A DNA stretch of 64,000 bases, taken from contig CM055097.1 of NCBI GenBank assembly GCA_029204225.1, positions 186,001 to 250,000 on the forward strand, in the 5' to 3' direction. Below are positions 35,601 through 48,700 of this stretch, one piece after another (within the stretch, counting starts at the first letter, position 1; each line of letters opens with the position of its first letter). The notes below the pieces were generated by a model. The model was not told the DNA's origin. It did not search any database and worked only from the letters and a program-made list of their open reading frames with translations. Source of the DNA: Diphasiastrum complanatum (lineage: Eukaryota; Streptophyta; Lycopodiopsida; Lycopodiales; Lycopodiaceae). The translations under genes and the position numbers were made by a program.

Positions 35601-38600
35601 GACAGTGTGACTTAGAGGCATGCATGCATACTATGCAGTAGGTAATATGTATGAGGGCCAATAATGCCCATGCAGATACATGTAGACACATGAATGACAG
35701 TAGGGGGCCATGCAGTCCTTCAGTGATGGGATGGGACCCCGCATGCATCACTAACCCATGCATGCAGCATGAACGATGGGTGTCAGCAGCAACTACCACC
35801 TACTGCATCCAAGCTAACTCACACTGGGCTAGGAGGGGCATTCTATAAGAGAGTGCATTGGCTGGGTGGTTCAGCCTAGATTTGCTTTCTACGTGGTTAC
35901 TCTGTTACTAACATTGGTATCAAAGCAGGCAATTTTGGAGATTAGAGGGAGGAGGATTAGTGCACTCTTTCGGCTTCTTGTAGCGGCCATCTGGAGGAGT
36001 ATTTTTGAGCAGTTTTTGGGAGCCTGGAGGGCGCATCTGTTTCCTCCTCTCCAGCGCACATCACACATTGATTTTGGGCGCATATAGATCTGTTTTCCAG
36101 CACCCTCTTTGGGGTTCTCCAGCGCATTCTGAGAGGGAAATTGACACTATTTTCAGCAATTGAACTCCTGTTTTTCAGTGCTCTCTACACCTGTTTTTCA
36201 GCTCTTGAACTTCTGTTTTTCAGCTCCCTATCCACTTGTGATTCCAGTGCATTTATTTGGGATTCCAGTAAGGACATTCAGGGATTTCCCGTGCATTCAG
36301 AGACAAGTTTTCTAGCGCTTTCTAGTAATCAGATTGGGCGCAGTTCTAACAGCCCCACCAGCACACCTTCAGTGCTTAGTTCAGACCTGTCCAGTGCTGA
36401 TTTTCCAGGATTAAATCATTTGTTCTGAGCAAAGTTTTGGAGACTTTTCCAACGGCCTCCATTCTGGATTTTTGGGCATTTTTCCAGCGCATGCAAGACT
36501 GATTTTCTAGCGCACTAGAACTGAATTTTCGGCAACTTCTATGGCAGCAGTTTCAGCGCACCTTCTAATGCAACTTTGGGCCTCAAATGGTGACAATTTT
36601 TCCATGCATGCACTGTCCTTTTCCAGTCAGCAATAGGTTGCATGCGGTTCGAAGCTACGGTAGGCCGGAGTGAAAGATTGAAGTTCTAAATTCACAACCG
36701 TTTGAAGGCTGAGGGGATACTCTTGCAATTTCGTCGACGAGTGGGCTTCAATCTTCTTTCTATTTGTTTTTGGTTTTGCTTTCCTCTTCGAACTTTGACG
36801 TTACGACTCCCGAGGAAACTCCTATTTCCCCAGGAAAAGCCATAGACGAGCTCGAAGAAGAGGCCATTCGCTTTCAAGCAGAAAAGGCAGCAATGAACGT
36901 AGATGAGGAGTCAGTTCCCAGTGCATCTCAGTTACTTGTACCTCCTGCAATTCTTACTCATTTGGGAGACACCAGAACAAACCCCAGTATCTTTAAAGAT
37001 TTAAAACCGCCAACTTTTAATGGGGAAGGAAAAGACAGAAACATACTTCAGACCTTCTTTAGCAAGTGGAAAAACATACACGCACTGAAACAGACACCCG
37101 ACCACTTGCAAGCCTTAGAAGCTAGCCTATCCCTGGGTCCCATGGCCTACAAGTGGTGGCTGAACCTCCAGGAGACTGGGCTTTCGAGGAAGCTTTCCTA
37201 CGAGAGTTCTTGCCTGCCAACGAACTTGATAGAGCTTGGGAAGCCTGGGAAAGGTTAGTCATGGACAAGTCCCTTACCGAATATATCTCTCAGTATAGGG
37301 AATCTATCCTCACGCTGAAAAATGTTGATGACTATTAGAAAGTCAGGGTCTTTGTCCATGGGCTCCGAGATGAGTATAAGGTGGAAGTTCAATGAAACTC
37401 ACCTACTACTCTTCAACATTTTTCATACAAGAAAAAGTTAGATGTTCTGTTAAGTAAGTATGGTGATGCTTTTTTTGATGATTTACCCAGTGGTTTGCCA
37501 CCCATTAGGGAAGTAGATCATGCCATTAATTTAGTACTTGGTACAACATCCATAGCTAAGCCACCTTAGTCAGTCAGAAGATAGGGAAATAACTAAACAA
37601 TTAACATAATATCTAAATAAGGGATAGATACAACCAAGCAGTTCCCCTTGGGAAGCACCTGTCCTTTTAGTTAGAAAGAAAGAAGGGTCTGTGCGTTTAT
37701 GCGTAGACTACAGAGCATTTCACAATTAAGAATAAGTACCCAATCCCTCGAGTAGACGAGTTAATTGTTCAGGTCGACGGGGGCCAAATATTTTAGTAAG
37801 ATAGATCTACGTTCAAGGTATCATTAAGTCCGTACTAAGGCAGAAGATGTCCCAACAACAGCTTTCAGAACTCGTCACAAAGTGATGCCGTTTGGGCTCA
37901 CCAATGCTCCGACAACTTTTATGACCTTGATGAACAGTGTTTTTCGGCCATATTTAGGAAAATTTGTGATAGTTTTTCTAGATGATATCTTAGTTTACAA
38001 CAAAACTAAAAAAGAGCATTTGGCTCACCTCAGAAAGATGTTCCATTTGCTCAAAAAGCATAAGCTATTCGCAAAGAAACCTAAATGTGAGTTTGTTACT
38101 AAAGAAATAGCATATTTGGGCCATATCATCTCGAAAGATGGGATTAACACAGACGATTTGTTAGGGATTATGCTCATATAGCAGTTCCATGACAAATCTT
38201 CTTAATGGGTGTTATAGAATTGAAAATGGAGATAGAAAGGATCGTTAAATCGAGGTTTACCAACCTAGGAATCCTTGATGGTCTTCTACAACTCAAAATA
38301 GATCAAAATCAGCAACATGCAATCAACATGCAAGCAAATACAGTGACATGCAATCAACATGCAAGCAAATATGGCTACATGCAAGCAATCTGAAAAATTC
38401 TAGATGCATGCATGCAACATGCATGGACTAGTACTTGCACATGCAAACGGAAATTGCTAGCAAATTGTATTTTTGTCGACATGCAATGAATAGATCAAAC
38501 TTTCGAAGTAATCGGATCTGCTGGCTATGGAGGGCAGCGAGCAAGACGAAGAGGATGCGAGCATAAATTTGCATGAAACTCATGTCAGAGACTTGCTACA

Positions 38601-41600
38601 CAAACTAAAATGATAGTATATGCTGTAAGGAGCATTCTACCATCATTAATCTTGGAAATTGCTCCTCCAATTGGGTCGATTGGATCACGAATGCTTGCTG
38701 TCCATGAATTTCCAGCAAGAAGAACTTTACATTAGCAAGAATACAAAGCAATAAATCAGATCCAACAAGACACCAATCTAGGATAGCATTACACTAGCAT
38801 TAATTAGCAAGAGATTATATCACAAAAACAAATCACAAGAGCATATGTGAGAAGAAATCTCTCTCTCTCTCTCTCTCTCTCATAGTGCGCCCATCTAGGA
38901 GGAGGAGGAGGAGGTATCATTTACAGATTTGATGAAGTGCAATGGTGCCTTTCACCCTGTCATGATGAATTTGAATTCCAAGGCAAAATTTTGCCTCTCC
39001 AAGGTCCGAAACATCAAAGATAGAGCCAATTAACTTTTTACAATGATTGTTGAAAGGAGTAGAATTTCCTATCAACAATGAATCATCAACATAGACCGTC
39101 AACAATACATAATACTCATTCACCCTTTTGAAATAAACATTACCATTAGGAATGAATGGTATGAACCCCAATGCTTTGAGGACTTGATCTATCTTCTTAT
39201 TCCATTGCCTAGCGGATTGCTTTAAACCATATATCTTTTTAAAAGTAAGCAAACCCAACTAGGATGATGTCTACTCACATAGCCTGATGGCTGCTTCATA
39301 AAAATAGTTTCATCAAGTGTGCCATATAAATATGCTATTTTCTCATCTATTTGATGCATTTCCAGATCATAATAAGCGGCCAAAGCAACTAACAAACGTA
39401 TGCTAGCTTGCTTTACAACGGGAGAAAAGGTATCAAAATAGTCAACTCCAAACTTTTGAGAATAACCCTTTGCTACAAGGCGAGCCTTGAAGCGGGTAAT
39501 ATCACCTTCGGGTGAAAATTTAAGTTTGTAGAGCCATTTGCAAGCTATGGCCTTTCTTCCTGGTGGTAAAGGCTGCAACTTCCAAACTTGGTGTCGATAC
39601 ATGGACTCCATCTCTTCATCCATAGCTTTGCGCCATTGATCTTGTTTGTTACTTTTCATTGCTTCTTCATAAGTTGATGGAGCTTTCACAAAATATCCAA
39701 ATTCTCTTTGGAAGTGAACTGGCTCTCGTCTTCCTCTCCTTGGCCGTGATGTAGCAGCTTCCTCATCTTCAAATTCTTCTTCTTCCTCACCTGCATGTTC
39801 AATAATTTCTTCTTCTTCTTCTTCATCAAGAAGAGGTTCATGCATAGTTGGAACAATAGGCTGCCCTTTTGGAGTAGCATGAAACAGTTTGGAAACATCA
39901 TATCCTAGAACATTTGCTTCTTCCTTTTTCTGGAATATAAGATCATCTATGAACTTTGATTCATCAAAGCATACATCTCTAGAAAAATGAAATTTCTTTG
40001 TAGTTGGAATGTAAATCTTATAATAATTTGAGATTGCATCATATCCAACTAGAATTCCTGGCATAGCAGTATTGTCTAGCTTGTTGCGTTTAACTTTAGG
40101 AACAAATAAATATGCTAGACATCCAAAAATTCTAACATGTGTTAACTTTTTCCTAGTCCAACATTCATAAGGAGTTTTATCCTTATCTAGAGATTGTAAA
40201 GCGCGATTCTGCAAGTAATTGGCAGTATTAACTGCTTCCGCCCAAAATTTAGCAGGTAACTTTGCATGAATCATCATGCAGCTTGCTACCTCAACAAGAG
40301 TTCGATTCCGCCATTCTGCAACACCATTGTGCTGAGGGGTGTACACAGCCGTAAACTGATGTAGAATGTTATTGCTGGTACAAAACTCCTGAAATTCTCC
40401 AGAAATATATTCACCACCACTATCTGAACGTAGTTGTCTAACTCTCTTTGAAGTCTTAGAGTGCACAAAACTGAGAAATTCTTTAAATTTCGAAAGAACG
40501 TCACTTTTATTAGCAATAAAATAGACCATTGCTAATAAATGCCAATAGAGTTAACATGCAAAGGTCCACAAACATTTGTATGAACTAATTCAAGAAGTTC
40601 TTTAGATCTATGGCCCTCTTTATTGAATGGAGAGCGAGACATCTTGCCCAGCATGCAAGAGTCACATGGATGATATGAAGTGGGAATATTGATGTTAAAA
40701 TCAACCCCTTCAAACAACTTTTTCTTTGCTGCATCTAAAATGCTGCGCATACTCATGTGATAGAGATATGCCATAATGCATGCATTTTGTCTTCGACGGC
40801 TGAAACTTCGTCACATGCAATAAGAACTTTTGCATGATACAGGTTCTCCCTCAAGCCTGTTGTAAGCTATCTTCCACTTCTTATGTCCATTAGCCTGCAA
40901 TCATTGTCAAGAAACAAAACTTTGATGCCCACATCTTTCATGCGGGCCACTAACAATAAGTCCTTTTGCATGGTTGGTACATGCAATACATTTCGAAGAA
41001 CTTTAGAACCTTCAATTGTGAGTACTCAAGGCTTCCTATTCCTGAAACATCATGTTGACTACCATCTCCTAAAATGACATATCTCTAAGTGTAACTAGGA
41101 GAACTAGACAACATAGCTCTATAAGAGATGATATGAGCAGTAGCTCCAGAATCTATCACAGCTTCGGAAGTATTATCAGTCGAATTAAAACAATCTTCTA
41201 CACAAACAAAAGCTGCAGCTAGAGTGTTTTCCTCTTTGCTTGAGTTAGAAGAAAGTTGTTCCTCTTGACAAACATTGGCTTTACTATTGTTAGGCCTAGA
41301 ATAGCATTTAAAAGATGAATGACCAGTTTTGCCACAATGTCTACAAGCTACTCTAGGATTAGCCCAACATTTATCAAGAGTATGTCCTGGCTTTTTACAA
41401 TAGTTGCAAAAAGATTTCTTTGACTTAGGCTCAGATGATTCCACTTTGGAATCTTTATTGTTTGGATCTTGCACGCTTGTAGCTTGAAACTGGTTCTCGC
41501 GTCCTTTTGCCTTGCCCTTTCCTTTCTTCGCATATAAAGCTTTAGCTCCTCCTTGAGAAAGTGAACTGCCTTGCCGCATGAGATACTCCTCTCGAAGGCT

Positions 41601-42701
41601 TTGAATGACATCTTCAAAGGATTTACCTGTAAGAACAGGTCACATGTAGATGTAGGAGGGTGGTAGTGCTCGCAACAGGTACGTAAGTTTCTCCTCCTTG
41701 GGAGTTATTCTACCTGCACTTTGTAGAGCACTAAACAAAGATTGTAACTTGAAAAGAAAAGTATCACAATCTGAAATTCCATCCCACTTTAACTAGTAAG
41801 TTGCTCAAACAAATATAAGATTTGAGTTTGTGATTTGGACTCAAATCTTTGAGCAAGTTCATCCCACATCTCCTTTGATGTAGCAGAATTGGCAACAGTG
41901 AGAAAGATATCTTCTGAAACGGTTTGGGAAATAATTACTTTAGCTTTCGAATCTGCATGCAACTAGGCATTAAGATCTTTTAAATCTTCTTCATAAGCTG
42001 CTGTATTTATTACATCAGGTACATGCGGTTTGGGAATGGTCCCATCAACATAAGGCCACAGCTTCTCAGCTTGCAGGATTAGTCGAGTCTTTGATCTCCA
42101 TGCAAGATAGTTGGATCCATCTAGGATTGTTGTCCTTGCCTGAAAAGTAGAAGTAGAAGCCATAACTCTGATACCACTGTTATAGAATTGAAAATGGATT
42201 GCTAAATTGAGGTTTACCAAATACTAAAATGAAGGAGATTCCACCTAAAATAGTTGTCCATACAATTCCATTAGAGGAGAATGCTAAGCCTATTCGGGCT
42301 AAGCCTACCCGGTTTATCGTGAACGAATTGATGAAGATATTAAGAAACTCCTAGATGTTGGTTTCATTTATGAAGTCTAGCACACAGATTGGGTATCACT
42401 CATCATAGTGGTTCCCAAAAAAAATGGCAAGTTTCGTATCTGTGTTGATCTCAAAAACCTTAACGCGGTTACTATAAAAGACCATTTTCCATTGCCCTTA
42501 ACGACACAAACACTTGAGGAAATGGCAGAAGCTGAAGCTTTCAGCTTCTTAGATGGTTTTAGTGGCTATTTTCTAGTTTAAATAGTCCCAGAGGATAAAC
42601 ACAAGATGACTTTTGCCACGGAAAATGGCGTTTATGCTTATAACATAATGCCTTTTGGCTTATGGACCACAAAAACAAATCACAAGAGCATATGTGAGAA
42701 G

Positions 42702-42754
<53 letters not shown>

Positions 42755-45700
42755 TGCACCCATGTAGGAGGAGGAGGTATCATTTATCGATTAGAAACAA
42801 ATGATATGTGATGTACATGGCTTCCAAGTGTCAAAAGTAGGTGAAATAGGTGTCCCACATGGTAAGCATGCACTTTCCCTCTTCATGCAATGATTTGCCT
42901 TGGTCCACAAGTTTCCTATATAGGAAAAATGCGCCCTCCTACAACATGAGAAAATTCATATAGTTCCAACATATAGTTGGTAGCATGTAAAATTGCCCCT
43001 AGGGCCCCATGTACAACTTATGGGCCTTTACAATAAAATTTTTATAATGTTTACAAACTTGGTAAGCCTATTTAACTTTGAGAGAATACAACGCAAATTA
43101 AAATTGCATGGCGACCATAACAAACGGAAGGGAAAGGAGTTCGTCTGGGGGGGGGGGGGGGGGGGGCAGATCAATAGGAGAGTTTCGATGCTCTCAAAAC
43201 AGCAACAGACTTTTGAACCAGTTCCTAGGCCTGGGGAAGATTCATCCAAGTATATGAGAACTTTCGTTTTGGATGAAGAGTCCAAGCATACGCCATATTC
43301 CGTTGAGGATTTGAGTCTGTAGATCCCAAGCATACCGTTTCGTTTGAGGGATCCAGTTCTCGAGGATTCAAATAGAAACAATATTCCATTTAGGATGAGT
43401 ATCTACTTTATAGAAACAGAATTTGTGTTCCCGACTCAAAGGATTTTAGGCGCCAAGTATTGTATGAATGTCATGACAGCCCTAGTGTGGGACACCCAGG
43501 AATACATAAGACCTATGAGCATCTTCGTAGGCAACTCTTCTGGCCCAATATGAAAAAGGACGTCCAACGTTATGTAACCAATTGCCAGAAGTGTCAGATA
43601 AATAAAGCAGAGCGTCTAAACGCAGGAGGGTTGTTACAGCCATTATAAATACTAGCTGGTAAATGGGAAAGTATTTCGATGGATTTCATAGTAGGCCTGC
43701 CTAAGCAAACTCTCTATCTAAACTTACTAGTCAACCAACAACAACCAGAAGTATACAAAGTAAAAATTTATTGCTCTCTTTTCAACAATACATATAATGC
43801 CCTCATAACACTATAGGAATTGGTTGCAACGTCTTCTCCCAACCTTTGCTGCATAGAAAGTGATAAGGAATGGCTCTCATGGCTCTCATATCCCAATCCT
43901 CAAGCATCCCTTGATCCTGACACATACTATCGTCGACACATGGCAAACTCCATGCACAGCCAACACTTGCCACTTGGCAGTACCCTGACATTTAGGCAAG
44001 CAAATAGCAGGACCATCCATCCATTGAATCAAGTGTCCCAGTGAGCATATGACATGTGTCTTGTTGACCGGTCAACTCTACGTTTCAGGAGGCCAATCTC
44101 ACCAATCCAAATAAATGACCCAATATCCCATGCCAAAGCTCAGCACGAGCCCAACCAACTAGGATCCCACTAGGACTGACAAGATCAGGGTCACATGGCC
44201 AAAGTTATGGCCCCATGACCAATCTCACAGAAGGGCACCCACCAATCGTATGAGGTGTGTCAAAGTCATGATGTAGTGTAGTCGTGCGAGGTGTGTCATG
44301 GTCGCGACGTAGAGTAGCGGCGTACGCTACAAGTATGTGTAGTAGTGCGTAACCATCTGCTGTTGATAGAGCTTGCGTGTGGTTTTATGGGCAGGGCAAT
44401 TGATCGGAGTGGGCAGTCGGAAGCTTACAGTTTAGATGAGCTTACACTTTGGGAGCCTAACAATGACTCTTGAGTTCCAATACAAATTAGTTCTCGCTTA
44501 ACTACAATGGTCACCACGGGCCGATGCCAAGCCATTTCAATAATTACAAATGTACAACTGCCATTTAATTTTGTAAATATTGGGACAGGGAGTAAAAGCT
44601 CTGACACCACCCTTTCCCCTCAAGAGACATCGATGCCACATGACCAAGTACTCATGGACTAGCCGATTGCAGAAACGCCTTTGCAAGAGGTCCACAATGC
44701 CACGTGACCAAGTACTCATGGATTGGCCAACTGCACAAACGCACTTGCCACTGGTCCAATATTCGCGTTGGCCCATGGATCACATCTTCTGGCTCTTGCA
44801 AAGCAAACAAGTCATTTGACAAAAAGTTATTGCCATTATGTAAAACCCTCTTTAATCTTTAATCTAGAAACTTGAAATATAGGATACACTTTACAAGTTT
44901 CAGGCAACGCTAACTTATAAGAAACATCACTTATCTTTTTGACAATTTCTAGGGTCCACAATAATGCAAAGATAACTTATAACATTTGCCATTCTTAAGG
45001 ATCTTAGAGTGCTTCAATACTTGGGGAAATACCATGAACTCTCTTGGTGTACGGTTCTGATCAACATATGTCTTAGGTTGATCCATCTCTTCCTTGACAT
45101 TTCTCTTGGCTAACTCGAGCATTTCACTTATTTGAGCTAGAAAACTAGCTGCACTAGGCACTTTCTAAGGAATGCCTACCGGAGCAGGGTTTGTCAGCCT
45201 AAAACTATAACGAAGCTCGAAAGGACTTACTTTTGTACTTACATTATTTTTATCATTGGAAGCAAACTCCAATAGTGGCACATATCTCTCTCACTGAGTT
45301 TGCTTATCCCCCAACAAACGCTCTCAACATATCCTCCACGTTCTGGTTAACTCTCTCAGTTCAGCCATCCATTTTAGGATGCTCCATATTGCTCATTCTC
45401 AATTGGACCCCAAGTTTGGCCATTACTACAGTCCAAAAGTTAACAATAAATCGAGTATCCCTATCAGACATTACTGATGACGATAGCCCATGAAGTTTGA
45501 ATACATGCTCGATAAAGAAGTTAGGCACTGCAAATGCAATTTTCTTACCTGTTGGAATAGAATTGGCCATCTTTGTGAATTCACGCAACCAAGATAGAAT
45601 CATGCTATAATGAAGTAAGAGGCAAGTTGGAGATAAAGTCCATGGATATACTCTCCCATCTTCCTACAAAAATGCAATTCATTAACATTAAGTTTGACAT

Positions 45701-48700
45701 TTTACCAAATCTTTCAAAAATCATTGTATTGATTGTAACCTCAAATCAATTGGTGTTAGATCCTTGCTTGCCTCTTCACAAAATCTTTATTGAAGTTTTA
45801 TCCAAGAAAGGATGAAATCTGGACGTTTCATAGAAATTATCTTGTAAAATTTATGACTAGAATACTCTATTTTGTTTCTTTAAGTTAAAATTTAATGCTT
45901 CCAAATTTATCTGCAAGCAAATCAGAAAGCAAAATTGGACACTGAATAAGGTAGTCTCTAGTTAAACGTTGTTCCTTTGAAGGTTTGAGTAACTGCAAAA
46001 CTTTGTCAAATCAACATTTAAAATATACATGCCTTTGTTCTTTTAACAATTATTTTAACTCAAACCTGCCTGAGATGATTGTGCAGAGCAATGAGGTTAC
46101 ATGTAAAAGAACAGTATTTAACAAAAGGAAATTCACCAGTGTCCATTTCAGAAGTTTTACATTGTAATCTACTCAATATGATGAATAAACTGTTCAGTTT
46201 ATGGAGGGATTGGTTAGCATTTTGCTGGGTGCTGTCCAAAATTTATGAATTGTTATATGGAGACAAAGTTGCAAGACAAGATGTGTACTTTATTACATGC
46301 ATATGTTGTGGAAAATGTGGTATAGACTTATTTAACTTTAACTATTTGTATTTTTTATAGTTCCTGCACAAGCCTTGATGGAGGCCTTGCTTTTTAGCTT
46401 TGGTGTTGGAGTTGGTGTGCTGCACTTGCTCTGTGCAAACAATGGCAATCATGGTAATTTGGTTCCACAGCAGATCTCACTGATTCAAACAGGAAATGGC
46501 TTTTTGCCTGAAAAGAGTCATCATCTTGAGGGTGCTGAGGAGAACCAGTGCCTAGATTTGCGGGAGAAACAAGATCTGGAAGCAGGACATAGACATGAAT
46601 TTCTTAGGTCCACTGATAGTTTTGCTTGTCCTACCGAAGTCTTTTCTCAACAAGGTGATGGCGGCAAATCTGTTAGTTGTGAATTTGAATTGGAGGCTCA
46701 AACCCAAGGTTGTATGAATGAGCTAGAAGCAGAATTTCAGGCTGAGTTAGACATGATGAAGCAAAGCCTCATTGATATAAGCACATGTATGCAGGCAGGG
46801 GAGTTTTCAGACATCAGCAAGGTAAAATTCTATTTTTCCTTTCATAAAGAATTTGAAGCCAGACCAATGTCATTTTGAATGAGGTAGTGTGTACTTTTCA
46901 GAGCTTTTTGACAGGAATTGACATCCTTTTGTGCAAGCTCTCTTTAAACTCATTGGAAAATTAAGATTTTGACCAAAAATTATGGTCTATACTTAATCCA
47001 ATCACTTTGGGCTTTCATTCAAAATCAGGCATTTTACTGTAAAATGGACTTAGTACTTTTACTACCTTAGCTGAAGTATTTGGCACAATTTGCATATGGG
47101 ACACCAACAAACTAAGGTATACTTGCAATAGTCTGTATGATATCGTATTTTTACCAGCCAATTGAATCGGGGACATCATGGATTTCAGAGGGGTCTCCTT
47201 ACTATGGAGGGGAGCAAATATAAAATTGGTCCAGCTGAGTGCCCATCTGAGGGCAGCCTCAGCAGATGGCTAGTGGAACAAATAGCAATTTGGTTGTGAT
47301 TTCACAATACTGGTGATTTTACAAGAAAATTTTCTGTAGATAAGCCTGGAAATATATTACCAGCAAATGAAAGAATGCACAGAACTTCTTGAACAAGCAA
47401 ATTTGGAGGAAATTCGAACATAAGAACTGGTACCATTGGGACAGGAATGCAATATCAAGTCAGTTGACACAACTGCTCCTTTTGGATAATTTCATACTTA
47501 TCAAAGATGAATCTGAGGGGCTATCTTTTGAAGACATGTTTGCCGCTTGGCATTCCTATTTTTAGTCCAAAATGTTTTTGATATGCAAATTTTGTTGCAT
47601 TAATGATATAAAGGTATTGCAAGATAAAGGTGATGACTGTCCTGTTAAAGGTTATCTTGTTAAACAGTTGAAAATGAGTATACTTACACATTGTTCTTAC
47701 CTATTTTTCACTTGCCAAGCTCTTGGTTTGAATCGACAACTGTTGCAGATCACCGGTGGTCACTCAACAATTTCTTAAGATGTTCTTGTCCCATGCATTC
47801 TTACTGCTTATGCTTATATACCAACTTTGTGACAATGCACGTTCTCATCCAAATGAATGCTCCTGTTGCAATATGGCCTAGTCCTCATCCAAATGAATGC
47901 TCCTGTTGCAATATGGCCTAGTCATTTTCAGCCCACTTTTATTTTCACATATGTGCGTCAGATGCCAAGTGGCAAGGGAGTTGATAAGCAACTAAAAGAA
48001 ATGACGAATGGACCTTAGTGGGTATTCATGTATGCAAAGGATATCTAACCCTTGCCTATCACCATTCAGTGGTATGTTAGAGCGGTTTCACATGGAAGAG
48101 GGCCAAGTCCATTCAAAATATGCACTTACCCCTCAATTTGAAAGCACATGTCATTTCATGTTATTCCATGTGAAACCCCCTAAAAGTACATCACATAACC
48201 CATTTTTGTTTTTTATTGGAAGGGAGAGAAATGGCTCATTAGTGGCTCTAGGGCCACTCAAGATGGTTGGGGTATTCCCTTGGTAGCTTGACTTACCCTA
48301 GGTTGACACCTTTAAATGCCACCTAAGAGCAACTCCTCCTTGTGAAATGGGGGGGAGGCCTCTTGAAGTGGCTTCCACCAATCAAGGTGGAGTATTTGGG
48401 CCCTTTGCACTTATCCCCCACTCCATGTGAAATGACCCTTAGGAGTGATGTGTGTAGGTACTTGGCTGGGTGGTGATTGAGCACTCTGCTCCACCCAATG
48501 TTTAATCAGCGACTGCACTTAGTGTTCTATAACAGATTTATAAGTGGTATCAAAGCAAGGGGAGATTTAGTGGCCAAATCTAGTTCTAGTTGTCATGAGA
48601 GAGGCAATATAGCGCATAAGATCTGATCATAGGGAGAAGAACTAATGGGCAAGAAGCAACATTGTAAAATTTGGATTGCGGAAAGCAGATTTCACAAGAT

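Larger units (their letters stand above)
35534..38209 (+). mobile_element. Truncated Ty3/gypsy element with 5' LTR
   Basis: The order is LTR (35534-35913), PBS, long leader, gag (36764 to about 37400), then directly the N-terminal RT region and RT palm to about 38160. Protease is deleted, and the 3' part is cut off where a copia LTR begins at 38210. Several stops in RT. Defective. Confidence 0.8.
38210..42790 (-). mobile_element. Ty1/copia element in intron 1, RNase H-deleted
   Basis: Minus-strand order from the right: chimeric 5' LTR (42178-42790), PBS (42166-42176), gag (42150-41580), zinc knuckles and protease (41579-41085), GAG-pre-integrase (40774-40532), integrase and RT (40529-39222, then 39258-38917), and 3' LTR (38210 to about 38930). 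RT ends in ALHQICK directly against the LTR, so RNase H is missing. Only a few frameshifts, hence fairly young, but it cannot be autonomous. Confidence 0.8.

Noticed and set aside
39686-39901. Lys/Glu-rich frame antisense or out of frame to the copia acidic linker
   Set aside because: Caused by the GAA/CTT-rich linker of the real frame.
44063-44076. Palindrome gttgaccggtcaac
   Set aside because: A 14-bp palindrome alone is not enough. It contains W-box-like ttgacc cores but has no promoter context.
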